Source: Bacillus sp. B15-48
GTDB taxonomy: Bacteria > Bacillota > Bacilli > Bacillales > Cytobacillaceae
NCBI RefSeq assembly: GCF_016879755.1
Contig: NZ_WOFU01000003.1
Location: forward strand, 496,001-560,000
Length of the DNA stretch: 64,000 bases
Direction of reading: 5' to 3'
The position numbers and the translations under genes were made by a program. Below, one piece after another: positions 16,993 through 24,725 of the stretch. Below the pieces are notes generated by a model, which made no database searches, was not told the DNA's origin, and saw nothing but the letters and a program-made list of their open reading frames with translations. How positions within the stretch are numbered: the stretch's first letter is position 1; the number at the start of each line of letters is the position of its first letter.

Positions 16993-17013
16993 AAATCGGA
17001 ACAATTACGATTT
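16993..17013. promoter_or_regulatory. Zur-type operator of dcd-moaB
   Basis: AAATCGGAAC, central A, ATTACGATTT: 18 of 20 consensus positions, with the right half perfect. Confidence 0.8.
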
Positions 17014-17082
17014 GCAGATGCCATATGATAACTTACCATTTTTTTCAAAAGAGAACAAGTACTTTTCTGAAAAATATAAAAA

Positions 17083-17229
17083 CAGGAACACGGGGACGGT
17101 TCTGCTGTTTCTCCAAAATTTACCATTTTAATTGTATCATTTAATCCCTTTGTTAAAAAACGCCGAGACGGTTCTGTTGTCCCTTCCCTCACACTTTCAC
17201 AAAAAAGGAGACGAACCGTCCCCCTGTTT
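17083..17229. repeat. GGGACGGTTCT-type palindromic repeats
   Basis: Contains a shortened copy of the 200-nt repeat (GGAACACGGGGACGGTTCT, CATTTAATCCCTTTG) and a further inverted unit (GACGAACCGTCCCC) at about 17210. No coding function. Confidence 0.6.
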
Positions 17230-17540
17230 TATTCCACTTTATATTCTTTTACATCCCCATCAAGGAATTGCACTTTTAATTCAAACTCTTGGAAGTCTTT
17301 GTCTAAATTAAAGCCGTTTAGCACTTCGGAAATCACTTCTTTGTTTTGTGTATCTTGACCAAAAGCGAATTGTTCAAAGATTGGTGTAACCTTTCAAATG
17401 CTTTGTCCCCCTTTACATTTTTGTTTCCTCGATCGTCCTTGATTTCAGCTTCCATTTCATCATGTTCATGTTCATTTTCATAATCCACGTCAAACTCTTG
17501 ACCCTGACCTAATCAATATGTAAATCAAAATCAAAAAAGC
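17230..17540 (-). pseudogene. Frameshifted YusW-like protein remnant
   Basis: On the minus strand two offset frames reproduce the protein encoded at 45771-46253. One gives FDVDYENEHDEMEAEIKDD, the other EVLNGFNLDKDFQEFELKV and DGDVKEYKVE before the stop at 17230. At least two small deletions break the frame (near 17390 and 17512), and the lipoprotein signal region is missing. It is a decayed paralogue with no expected product. Confidence 0.75.
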
Positions 17541-17670
17541 CTCCGATTGAGGAAGCTTGCTGTGGAATTATTTTTTTGAAATAGAAGTTTCTAGTGGTGA
17601 CTAGGCACCTTTACATGCTACTATTTCTGATAAATGCCCCTTTCATCACAGCATCATTGGAGGAGAAAAA

Positions 17671-18384
17671 ATGAAGACAAACATAAAACAATGGAAAAGT
17701 GGGATGAAGAACGGAATTCCCATTGCAATGGGTTATTTTGCGGTTTCATTTACTTTTGGAATTCTTGCCAAGCAAGCTGGGTTTAATCCGTTTGAAGCAG
17801 TATTTATGTCCGTGACTAATTTAACCTCGGCTGGACAGTTTGCGGGGCTAACGCTTATTGCCAGCGCGGCAGCCATCGTCGAAATTGCTGTCACCCAGCT
17901 GATTATCAACTCCAGATATTTTCTGATGTCATTTGCTTTATCCCAAAAGATAGATCCTAACACGCCAATATTCCACCGATTAATCATGGCATACGGAGTG
18001 ACGGATGAGGTATTCGGGGTCTCCATTACAGTCCCCGGAAAGTTGAGCCCTTATTATTTTTATGGCGTAATGAGTGCCGCAGTGCCGGGATGGGCACTAG
18101 GGACATTGTTTGGAGTTATTTCGGGGAACATTCTGCCGCCAAGAATGATCAGTGCATTAAGCATTGCATTATTCGGAATGCTTCTCGCCGTCATTATTCC
18201 GCCGGCAAAAGGAAATAAAATCCTTTCCGGACTAATTATCATTTCAATGGTACTAAGTCTGGTATTTGCAGAGCTTCCACTCTTCGCATCCATCTCATCC
18301 GGCGTAAAAATAATCATCTTAACAATTTTAATCGCAGGTATTGCTGCGTTTGCCTTCCCGGTAAAGGAGGATACGTATGAGTAA
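17671..18384 (+). CDS. azlC: AzlC-family branched-chain amino acid exporter, large subunit
   Basis: 237 residues with about seven membrane helices. The N-terminal GIPIAMGYFAVSFTFGILA, then LTSAGQFAGLTL and the YGVTDEVFGVS loop are AzlC hallmarks. AzlC/AzlD pairs export leucine analogues and other branched-chain amino acids in Bacillus. AGGAG precedes the ATG. The stop overlaps the start of the azlD-like gene by 8 nt, indicating translational coupling. Confidence 0.93.
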   Translation: MKTNIKQWKSGMKNGIPIAMGYFAVSFTFGILAKQAGFNPFEAVFMSVTNLTSAGQFAGLTLIASAAAIVEIAVTQLIINSRYFLMSFALSQKIDPNTPIFHRLIMAYGVTDEVFGVSITVPGKLSPYYFYGVMSAAVPGWALGTLFGVISGNILPPRMISALSIALFGMLLAVIIPPAKGNKILSGLIIISMVLSLVFAELPLFASISSGVKIIILTILIAGIAAFAFPVKEDTYE

Positions 18385-18682
18385 TGTGATTTTTTATACT
18401 TTGGTGATGGCAGTGGTGACTTATCTTATTAGGGTTCTGCCACTCACATTGATCAGAAAAGAAATCAAAAATATCTATATCCGTTCGTTTTTATACTATG
18501 TTCCGTATGTGACCTTAGCAGTCATGGTTTTCCCAGCCATTTTAGACGCAACGGCCTCCCCATGGTCGGCGCTCATCGGCTTTATCGTCGCCATTTTTTT
18601 TGCCTATCGCGGAGCCAGCTTAGTAAGTGTTGCCCTATTCGCTTGTCTTTCCGTTTTTTTCATAGAACTATTTTTGTATTAA
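18377..18682 (+). CDS. azlD: AzlD-family branched-chain amino acid exporter, small subunit
   Basis: 101 residues, four helices. The IRVLPLTLIRKEIKN loop and FLYYVPYVTLAVMVFPAIL helix match AzlD. It overlaps azlC and has an AAAGGAGG site inside it, so both subunits are made together. The palindromic repeat directly after the stop (18684) may serve as transcription end. Confidence 0.92.
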   Translation: MSNVIFYTLVMAVVTYLIRVLPLTLIRKEIKNIYIRSFLYYVPYVTLAVMVFPAILDATASPWSALIGFIVAIFFAYRGASLVSVALFACLSVFFIELFLY

Positions 18683-18683
18683 G

Positions 18684-18903
18684 TGCAGGAACATGGGGAC
18701 GGTTCTCCTGTTTATCCAAAATTTCCCATATTAATTGTGTCATTTAATCCCTTTATTAGTCGTTTGTGGAATCAATCTCTTACATACCGCAAATTTGATC
18801 GGTCTTAGTTGCCCACTATAACCTCAATTTTTCAAGTTCGTGGTAAATCAAAATATAGCCAGTACAATTGTTATGAAACGCGAGAACCGTCCCGGTGTTT
18901 CGT
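18684..18903. repeat. About 200-nt repeat, copy 2
   Basis: Corresponds block by block to 15067-15280 (GGAACATGGGGACGGTTCT, CATTTAATCCCTTTATTA, CAAGTTCGTGGTAAATC). It ends in a further AAACGCGAGAACCGTCCCGG palindrome. Confidence 0.7.
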
Positions 18904-19095
18904 GCTAAAATAAATATAGAGTTTGTGATAGATTTTTCTTAAACGAACGGTGCAGGTGTTTAAAAACGATATACAATAGTATGGGTAACTGGAAGGATGT
19001 TTTTTTATTGCAATATGCTTGGTTAATAACCGAGTAAAATGACTAAAACTAACCAGATAGGTAACTCAACTTAGAATAATAATGGGGTGAATTTT

Positions 19096-19257
19096 ATGAG
19101 TAAAGCTAAAGGAAAAGGCGGAACAGGGAGAGGAACAGACAAGAAGGGTTGGAATCGTTGGCAAGCTAGTGCAAACAAAAAAAAGAGTGCGAAACCTTAT
19201 ATAAGTAAAGGTGTAAAAAAAACGGTTGTTAAAAATGACCCCACAAGCAATAGTTAA
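19096..19257 (+). CDS. DUF3934-like small basic protein
   Basis: A 53-residue frame with GGGGTGA upstream of the ATG. The product is strongly basic and rich in Gly/Lys (KGKGGTGRGTDKKGWNRWQA, later KKKSAKPY). This resembles the DUF3934 family of small Bacillus proteins of unknown function; the assignment is from memory of the motif. It stands alone between repeat clusters. Confidence 0.65.
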   Translation: MSKAKGKGGTGRGTDKKGWNRWQASANKKKSAKPYISKGVKKTVVKNDPTSNS

Positions 19258-19276
19258 AGTCACTTTTCCGAAAGTG

Positions 19277-19371
19277 GCTATAGGGTCTGTCCCAAACCCA
19301 ATTAACGGATTCGTTGAGTAAGGGACTGACCCCTTGAGTTTGAAACGCGAGAACCGTCCCGGTGTTTCTAA
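19277..19371. repeat. GGGTCTGTCCC and GAACCGTCCC palindromic repeats
   Basis: A unit with CCCAATTAACGG, TTCGTTGAGTAAG and GACTGACCCC (19277-19336) is followed by AAACGCGAGAACCGTCCCGG (19340-19371). The same pair of units, in the same order, is repeated at 19816-19908. Confidence 0.7.
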
Positions 19372-19388
19372 TAAAATCATGGGTGGGT

Positions 19389-19643
19389 TTAAGATTCGGG
19401 CATTATCCAAACGATTTCACGTAGGCGAACAAAGAATGTAGAATCATGCTCTTGAATGACAACATGATCTAGCTTTGCATCAACAACCATTCCGCTAACG
19501 GAACCACGTGTGGTATCAAGGACGGCTCTTTTTCCTATTAGACTGCGTAGCGTTTCATATACGAAAGGTTCTATGACAATAACTTGCATCGGTCCATTTT
19601 GTGCTATTTGCGGATTCACGCGATAGGGATACATAGGGTTCAT
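19389..19643 (-). CDS. DUF2642 (YuzF-like) protein
   Basis: 84 residues. The core VYETLRSLIGKRAVLDTTRG then SVSGMVVDAKLDHVVIQ forms the small SH3-like beta fold of DUF2642, found in Bacillus spore-associated and coat-type proteins. The N-terminus is Pro/Asn/Gln rich (MNPMYPYRVNPQIAQNG). The start has GGAAAGAG upstream. Function unknown; sporulation association is inference from the family. Confidence 0.8.
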   Translation of the reverse strand: MNPMYPYRVNPQIAQNGPMQVIVIEPFVYETLRSLIGKRAVLDTTRGSVSGMVVDAKLDHVVIQEHDSTFFVRLREIVWIMPES

Positions 19644-19815
19644 TCTCTTTCCTCCAAAGTATGTGCTGTTTTACCTTATGAATTTATGACAGCATAGCTT
19701 GACACATTCCGAGAGCCATTATTTTCATGATTCGTTCACAGACTTCTTATATATATATAAGAAGTCTGTGAAGTTTAAAGAATGTATGAACCAATTTTTG
19801 GAGGAGGTTATTCGG

Positions 19816-19908
19816 CATAGGGTCTGTCTCCCACCCAATTAACGGTTTCGTTGAGTAAGCGACTGACCCCATGAGTTTGAAACGCGAGAACCGTCCCGGT
19901 GTTTCACA
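19816..19908. repeat. Second copy of the paired palindromic repeats
   Basis: Same order as at 19277: GGGTCTGTC, CCCAATTAACGG, TTCGTTGAGTAAG, GACTGACCCC, then AAACGCGAGAACCGTCCCGG. Confidence 0.7.
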
Positions 19909-19923
19909 CAGGGGATGCCGACA

Positions 19924-21309
19924 TTATTTTTTCATTTTAGCTAAGACGCGATCATAAGCATCTAACGTCCGGTCAATTTCTTTTTTCGTATGAGCGGTAG
20001 CTAGGCTATAGCGGTTTAGTGGTTTGGTATAAACCCCTTCATTGAGTAAATAGAAATCCAAAGCTTTTCGCATCATGAAATTTGATTGCTGGTAATCACG
20101 ATAATTTTTAATTTTCTCCATATCACTTATGACTACATTGAAAATGGTACCTAACCCAATGGTATGGACTCCAATTCCTTGATTGATAAACAATTCTGTG
20201 ATGCCTTCTTTCAACATCGTTGTCATTGAAACGACTTGAGGCAATTCTTGTTCCAAAACCTTTACTGTCGCTAATCCCGCCGCCAAAATAGTCGGATGTC
20301 CATTATAGGTACCGCTATGGAATAGAACGTTGTCAGCGCTTGATAAGGAACTTTGACTACCGTCAAAAACATCCGCTTTCGCAGATGGAGAACTCACTTT
20401 CATGATTTCCGCTTTGCCGCCAAGAATTCCAATTGGAAAACCACCCCCAATCGCTTTTCCTAACGCTGTAAGATCGGGATGGATTCCGTAATATTCTTGC
20501 GCACCACCTAAACCAATACGAAATCCTGTTTTAACCTCATCAAAAATAAGCAGAACTCCTAATTCTTTCGTTATTTTACGCAATTCATCGATAAATTTTT
20601 TCTCTGCAGGAATGAAGCCCCCTTGAATCGGCTCCATAATTACCGCAGCAAGATCTTCCTTGTTCTTCCTCAAAATATCTGCGGTTGCATCGATATCATT
20701 GAACGGTAATATGATTGTATGGTCTTGATGATAGGAATCAATCCCTTTCGATTCAGCGACAGGGATTGGCTGCTGAGCTGGTCCTGCTTTTTGAACAGCT
20801 GGGTTTATGCTGAAAAGAAGTTGATCATAGCCTCCATGATAATGCCCTTCAAACTTCGCTATTTTATGTTTTCCCGTAAAAGCATAAGCAGTACGAATGG
20901 CTAACAGGGTTGCTTCTGTTCCTGAATTCGTATAACGGATCGACTCCATGCTTGGATAAAAACGTTGAATTTTTTGCGCCATTTCCACTTCCAACTCATG
21001 TGGCGTTCCTAATAAATATGTGCCAAGATCACCAAGTTGAGAATGAATCGCTTTGGCTACTTCCGGATGACCATGTCCTAAAATGAGCGCACCATAAGAA
21101 AGGAGGTAATCCACATATTCATTCCCATCCACATCATACAAATACGATCCTTTCGCTTTTTTCATCACAACCGGGTATGGAGCATAGTATTTGATATTAG
21201 CAGTCACTCCCCCGGGCATAAACCTTTTGGCCTTATTAAAAAATTGTTTAGATTTAGGTGTCTTTTGCTCAAACTCAGATAACGCTTTGTTTACTTGGTT
21301 TTGGGTCAT
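19924..21309 (-). CDS. Class III aminotransferase (glutamate-1-semialdehyde aminomutase-like)
   Basis: About 461 residues of the PLP-dependent fold-type I family. Visible: the NSGTEATLLAIRTAYAFTG helix, the HYHGGYDQLL segment, LLIFDEVKTGFRIG (aspartate that contacts the PLP ring) and ALGKAIGGGFPIG with the Schiff-base lysine. It resembles HemL-type enzymes but is longer (HemL is usually about 430) and stands outside any heme gene set, so an amino-acid or secondary-metabolite role is as likely. The ATG at 21309 lies behind G-rich sites; a GTG at 21318 is possible. Confidence 0.83.
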   Translation of the reverse strand: MTQNQVNKALSEFEQKTPKSKQFFNKAKRFMPGGVTANIKYYAPYPVVMKKAKGSYLYDVDGNEYVDYLLSYGALILGHGHPEVAKAIHSQLGDLGTYLLGTPHELEVEMAQKIQRFYPSMESIRYTNSGTEATLLAIRTAYAFTGKHKIAKFEGHYHGGYDQLLFSINPAVQKAGPAQQPIPVAESKGIDSYHQDHTIILPFNDIDATADILRKNKEDLAAVIMEPIQGGFIPAEKKFIDELRKITKELGVLLIFDEVKTGFRIGLGGAQEYYGIHPDLTALGKAIGGGFPIGILGGKAEIMKVSSPSAKADVFDGSQSSLSSADNVLFHSGTYNGHPTILAAGLATVKVLEQELPQVVSMTTMLKEGITELFINQGIGVHTIGLGTIFNVVISDMEKIKNYRDYQQSNFMMRKALDFYLLNEGVYTKPLNRYSLATAHTKKEIDRTLDAYDRVLAKMKK

Positions 21310-21660
21310 AGACCCCACCCCCCATATTAAAAAGGCAGCTTTTTAAAATACGTTCACTTACTTTAAATATATGACCATAATCGGAAACATGGACTTCATT
21401 TTAGACATAAAAGTTTTGTTGGAAGATTGGAGCAGTAACACCCTACAACAGATTCAAACTAAACTTCGCCGCTAGCGACGAATAATAAACAATAGACATT
21501 CAATCACCGATAGCTTGCTCAGAGAAATCCCCCTAATACCCCAATGCGCATGGAGTAAATAATGAGTGCCAAGATAAGGATAAAAATAAGCCCTCGAATC
21601 TGAAAAATATAAAAATACGATTCAAGCGATTTCTATATGCTTATATGAAGATTTTATAAA
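21310..21660. other. Intergenic stretch without a recognised gene
   Basis: No coding signal or repeat was recognised between the aminotransferase gene start and the COG0523 remnant at 21661. Confidence 0.4.
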
Positions 21661-21850
21661 GGCGATGCCTGATAATATTTACCGTATAAAAGGTTATATT
21701 CAATTCAAAGGAAATCCGGATACACTTCTCTTTCAATATTCCTATGGCATGCACCTTCACATTAATTCAGGGCTAAAGATGAAGAATACACTTGTATTTA
21801 TCGGAGATGATTTAGATCATAACAAACTGCGCGATACCTTTCGAACTTAG
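21661..21850 (+). pseudogene. COG0523 (CobW) C-terminal domain remnant
   Basis: The frame encodes YRIKGYIQFKGNPDTLLFQYS then LVFIGDDLDHNKLRDTF, the typical end of a CobW C-terminal domain. The GTPase domain is absent and no ribosome binding site precedes it. It resembles neither of the intact C-termini nearby closely enough to be a recent copy, so it is probably what remains of a fourth COG0523 gene in this island. Confidence 0.72.
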
Positions 21851-21933
21851 AAAATCAATCTCTTAACCGTTCATTAGAATAATCTTCCATTTTTTGTTTG
21901 CATTTGATTTTCAAATAGGATAATATTAAAAAT

Positions 21934-21954
21934 AAATCGGAATGATTACGTTTT
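21934..21954. promoter_or_regulatory. Zur-type operator 1 of ferredoxin-like/COG0523 operon
   Basis: AAATCGGAAT, central G, ATTACGTTTT: 18 of 20 consensus positions. Confidence 0.78.
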
Positions 21955-22009
21955 AAATGCCCATATGCTAAAGAAAAATACAAAATCGATTTGAATTTTT
22001 TTATCATTT

Positions 22010-22030
22010 AAATCGTAATGATTCTTTTTT
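22010..22030. promoter_or_regulatory. Zur-type operator 2 of ferredoxin-like/COG0523 operon
   Basis: The left half AAATCGTAAT is perfect and the right half is degenerate (16 of 20 overall). It ends about 20 nt before the start codon at 22050. Confidence 0.6.
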
Positions 22031-22049
22031 AACTAAGGAGGAACTAATT

Positions 22050-22442
22050 ATGGCGACGTGGGATTTAAGTCATACGAAACATCATATTCTTCTCTGCAAC
22101 GGCAGCAGTTGCAGTGAAGTTGGAGCTGAGGAACTAACTCAAGCCATTCGAAAAGAAATTTCAGACCGAGAGCTAGACGATATTATTCACACAACCCGTA
22201 CGCGGTGTAATGGCAGATGTCATGATAAGTGTGTTGTCATTCATTATCCAAAAGGTACATGGTATAAGGATTTAGGACCAGAGGATGCTCCCCACTTTGT
22301 TGATTCACTTCTTACCAATGAAGATTATATGGAGAAAGTAAGCCATTCATTTCATGACAATCGTTTTGAGCGTTTACCTGGAATCATCACTGGGGTTTCT
22401 AAAGACAAAAATAAAGTTAGCAAAGTATCAAAAATACTATGA
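22050..22442 (+). CDS. (2Fe-2S) ferredoxin domain-containing protein
   Basis: 130 residues with a thioredoxin-like 2Fe-2S ferredoxin pattern. Cysteines are C16 and C21 (CNGSSC) and C53, C57, C61 (TRCNGRCHDKC), followed by VVIHYPKGTWYKDL. Related domains are found in NADH dehydrogenase subunit E and CobW-associated proteins. The C-terminal extension (HDNRFERLPG...) is unusual. The stop codon is immediately followed by the COG0523 gene region, and two Zur-type operators precede it. It may be an accessory protein for zinc or cobalt handling; that is inference. Confidence 0.8.
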   Translation: MATWDLSHTKHHILLCNGSSCSEVGAEELTQAIRKEISDRELDDIIHTTRTRCNGRCHDKCVVIHYPKGTWYKDLGPEDAPHFVDSLLTNEDYMEKVSHSFHDNRFERLPGIITGVSKDKNKVSKVSKIL

Positions 22443-22457
22443 ATGGAGACAAAACCG

Positions 22458-23447
22458 ATGGCTAAAATGAAACCGAACAAAATTCCTGTCACGATTCTTA
22501 CTGGTTATTTAGGTGCAGGGAAAACTACCCTTTTAAATCGAATCCTAACTGAAAAGCATCAACAAAAGATTGCCGTTATTGTCAATGAGTACGGAGAAGT
22601 TGGGATCGACAATCAGCTGGTCGTTGATGGTGACGAGGAAATCTTAGAAATGAACAATGGCTGCATCTGCTGTACAGTTCGTGGGGATTTAATTCGTATT
22701 CTCCGAACTCTTGTATTTTCAATGGAGGAAGGAAAAGTAAAATTCGATCGTGTTTTGATCGAAACGACGGGTCTAGCGGATCCAGCACCTGTAGCCCAAA
22801 CCTTTTTTATGGATGAGTTGCTCTCCAACAAGTTCGAAGTGGACAGTATTATTACCGTCGTAGACAGCAAACATATCTCTAGGCATCTAGATGGTCACGA
22901 TGAGGCTCAAGAGCAAATTGCTTTTGCTGATGTAATCATTGTAAATAAAACAGATTTAGTTTCTGACGATGATCTAAAATCATTGGAGCGAAGACTTACC
23001 AATATAAATCCTGCAGCTAAAAGATTGCATGCTCAAAATTGCAATATAAATATTAAGGAAGTTTTAGGAATCAATACATTTGATGTGAAGCAGAAACTTG
23101 AAGTTGATCCTAATTTTCTAGCAGATCATCACCATCACCATCATAATGATAAGGTTTCCTCTATTGCTTTTCGGGAAGAAAAACCATTAGACCTAGAAAA
23201 GGTAGATAATTGGATGGGTGATCTCGTTCGGGAAAAAGGCGAAGATCTGCTACGCTATAAAGGGATTCTTCATATTAAAGGGATGGAACATCGAATCGTA
23301 TTTCAGGGACTACATATGTTGTTTTCTGGACACCCGGATCGGAAATGGAAAGAAAACGAAACAAAGCTTAGCGAACTTGTTTTTATTGGGAAGGACTTAA
23401 ACAAAGAGGAATTAGAAAGGCAATTTAACAATTGTATTGCGAACTAA
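22458..23447 (+). CDS. COG0523 GTPase with poly-His motif
   Basis: 329 residues from the ATG at 22458, which has GGAG 9 nt upstream; the frame is also open from ATG 22443. Walker [10 protein letters not shown], the CICC metal motif ([11 protein letters not shown]), NKTD, and a six-histidine run (DHHHHHHND) before the CobW C-terminal domain ending in [17 protein letters not shown]. It is the third intact COG0523 protein of the window and is cotranscribed with the 2Fe-2S protein under Zur-type operators, so a zinc-starvation chaperone or zinc-transfer role is likely. Confidence 0.92.
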   Translation: MAKMKPNKIPVTILTGYLGAGKTTLLNRILTEKHQQKIAVIVNEYGEVGIDNQLVVDGDEEILEMNNGCICCTVRGDLIRILRTLVFSMEEGKVKFDRVLIETTGLADPAPVAQTFFMDELLSNKFEVDSIITVVDSKHISRHLDGHDEAQEQIAFADVIIVNKTDLVSDDDLKSLERRLTNINPAAKRLHAQNCNINIKEVLGINTFDVKQKLEVDPNFLADHHHHHHNDKVSSIAFREEKPLDLEKVDNWMGDLVREKGEDLLRYKGILHIKGMEHRIVFQGLHMLFSGHPDRKWKENETKLSELVFIGKDLNKEELERQFNNCIAN

Positions 23448-23461
23448 CTTTTTAATCGATG

Positions 23462-23483
23462 TAACCTATCAGGTTAGTTTTTC
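23462..23483 (+). terminator. Intrinsic terminator after COG0523 gene
   Basis: TAACCTATCAGGTTA hairpin followed by a T run, 15 nt behind the stop codon. Confidence 0.65.
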
Positions 23484-23505
23484 ATCACATTGGAGAAGGC
23501 TCATA

Positions 23506-23941
23506 TTTAGGTAATAGGCGAGAACCCTCGTGACTTCAGTCATGAGATGAATCGCCTTCGGATACGGTCTAGTGCTAGAAAATCGCGGGATTTCGTACTA
23601 GATTAAGTATCCGACATGTTAGCTAATCTTTTTGTATCCCACATTATACATGCTATAATATAACTAGAGATTGTTCTTTGAAAACTGAACATATAGGGTT
23701 GATGCAGGAAAAGCTCTGCATCGTAAAATGTTCAAGCAACACGAACAAAAAAACGTTACATGTAGCGATAGCCAAGCGCATGTGATTATCAATACGGGGT
23801 TCGCTTGGTTCCTCGTCAAACAGTTCACCTCTTAAATGAGGTGATTGAATCGGTATGCCAACGGGCGTATATTGGGCTGTTGATACCAGAAGGCGATTTT
23901 TGCCTTCACAAGCTCGTGACTCCAGTTATGAGTTGTTGACT
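23506..23941 (+). mobile_element. Palindrome-ended element B (IS200/IS605-like, no transposase)
   Basis: It opens with a hairpin (outer stem AGGCGA/TCGCCT, inner stem GACT/AGTC, ATGAGATGAA), followed by a long hairpin (GGATAC...GTATCC). It closes with CTCGTGACTCCAGTTATGAG then TTGTTGAC. The layout is the same as element A at 13484-13859, but the sequence has diverged with compensating changes. Its first 41 nt are identical to the solo end at 5155-5195. No protein is encoded. Confidence 0.62.
23666..23938 (+). ncRNA. Candidate structured RNA, copy B (OMEGA/HEARO-like?)
   Basis: Starts after TATAAT (23654-23659) with TTGTTCTTTGAAAACTG. Stems GAACAT (23687)/ATGTTC (23728) and GATGCAG (23701)/CTGCATC (23716) covary with copy A. 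Downstream a GGTATGCC...GATACC pairing and a GAAGGCGATTTTTGCCTTC hairpin lead to the right-end palindrome. Function is unknown. Confidence 0.5.
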
Positions 23942-23949
23942 ATGGATAG

Positions 23950-24240
23950 TAAAAGTAGCATACAGATGTGTAAAGAGATTATGCCTTCCCAATGTATCTT
24001 GGTTGATTAGATCATCAATAAATTCTAACTTTCTTTCAGTACCAAATTCATCGCCTACCCAAACCCATCATACATTTCTTTTTTTATTGATTTTAACAGT
24101 TTATTTATTAAAATATCAGGCAGGAGTCCTTCTGTTGGAGGAACAAGATTGTGCTTCTCACTCACACTATCAATAAATTCCTCTAATTTCTTATTCTCAT
24201 ACTTTTGGACATCTAGATTTTTTCCGGAAAATCATTCACT
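23950..24240 (-). pseudogene. Decayed coding remnant of unknown origin
   Basis: The minus strand reads as broken frames: NLDVQKYENKKLEEFIDSV, NLVPPTEGLLPDILINKLLK and, after a stop and frame change, GDEFGTERKLEFIDDLINQ. The codon pattern and acidic/basic alternation look coding, but no start or family was recognised. A further fragment with AAGGAA and ATG at about 24416 (MNTQTKRAIVVTKTDEDYG...) follows upstream. Probably remains of accessory genes. Confidence 0.4.
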
Positions 24241-24492
24241 TCGCTCTACCACTTCTTCTTTTCAGGCCAGATATTCCCTAAATACAGTTGGTTTATCCAG
24301 TGACTACCTTTAATATGGTAGTCTTTCTATTTATATAAGCTTGTAAAAATATTTTGACCCCATAATCCTCATCAGTTTTTGTAACGACTATTGCTCTTTT
24401 TGTTTGGGTATTCATTTAAAATTCATTCCTTCCATTTCTTGACCGACATCAATTTTTTCTTCCTGGGATTCCGTTAAGATAAAGACAAGATA

Positions 24493-24701
24493 AAGCGAAA
24501 CTTCCATTAGATAGAGGGGGTCTTCTTAATCCCCCACTGATGGTTAGTCGCGCAGAGCCCGATTGATTTTTCTAAGGCTGAAGCCCAAAGAAAAATCTTA
24601 TCTCGCCAATCGGGCATTTACTGGCAGTTTCCCCCCTTATCTTACTAGTTAACCTCAAGTCTTGAAGTGGGGAGTTTTACTGCCAGTTAATCTGCGATAA
24701 A
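24493..24701 (+). repeat. Structured leader-like repeat, copy 2 (upstream of P-type ATPase)
   Basis: Carries the same blocks as 1344-1450: AAGCGAAACTTCC, GGGGG...CCCCC hairpin, CTTGAAGTGGGGAG and CTGCCAGTTAATCTGCGATA. It has an extra internal hairpin (GCCCGATTG...CAATCGGGC) not present in copy 1. It ends 25 nt before the ATPase start codon and may act as its 5' leader. Confidence 0.5.
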
Positions 24702-24725
24702 GGATCAGGAAAAAAGGAGGAATGA

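Noticed and set aside
19741-19769. Palindrome GACTTCTTATATATATA... as an operator
   Set aside because: A simple AT-repeat dyad with no evident gene start; may be a terminator-like hairpin but has no T tail.
24493-24701. NiCo (czcD) riboswitch before the P-type ATPase
   Set aside because: Position was suggestive, but the sequence blocks recur before a YqaE-like gene with no metal link, and I could not find the expected riboswitch core.
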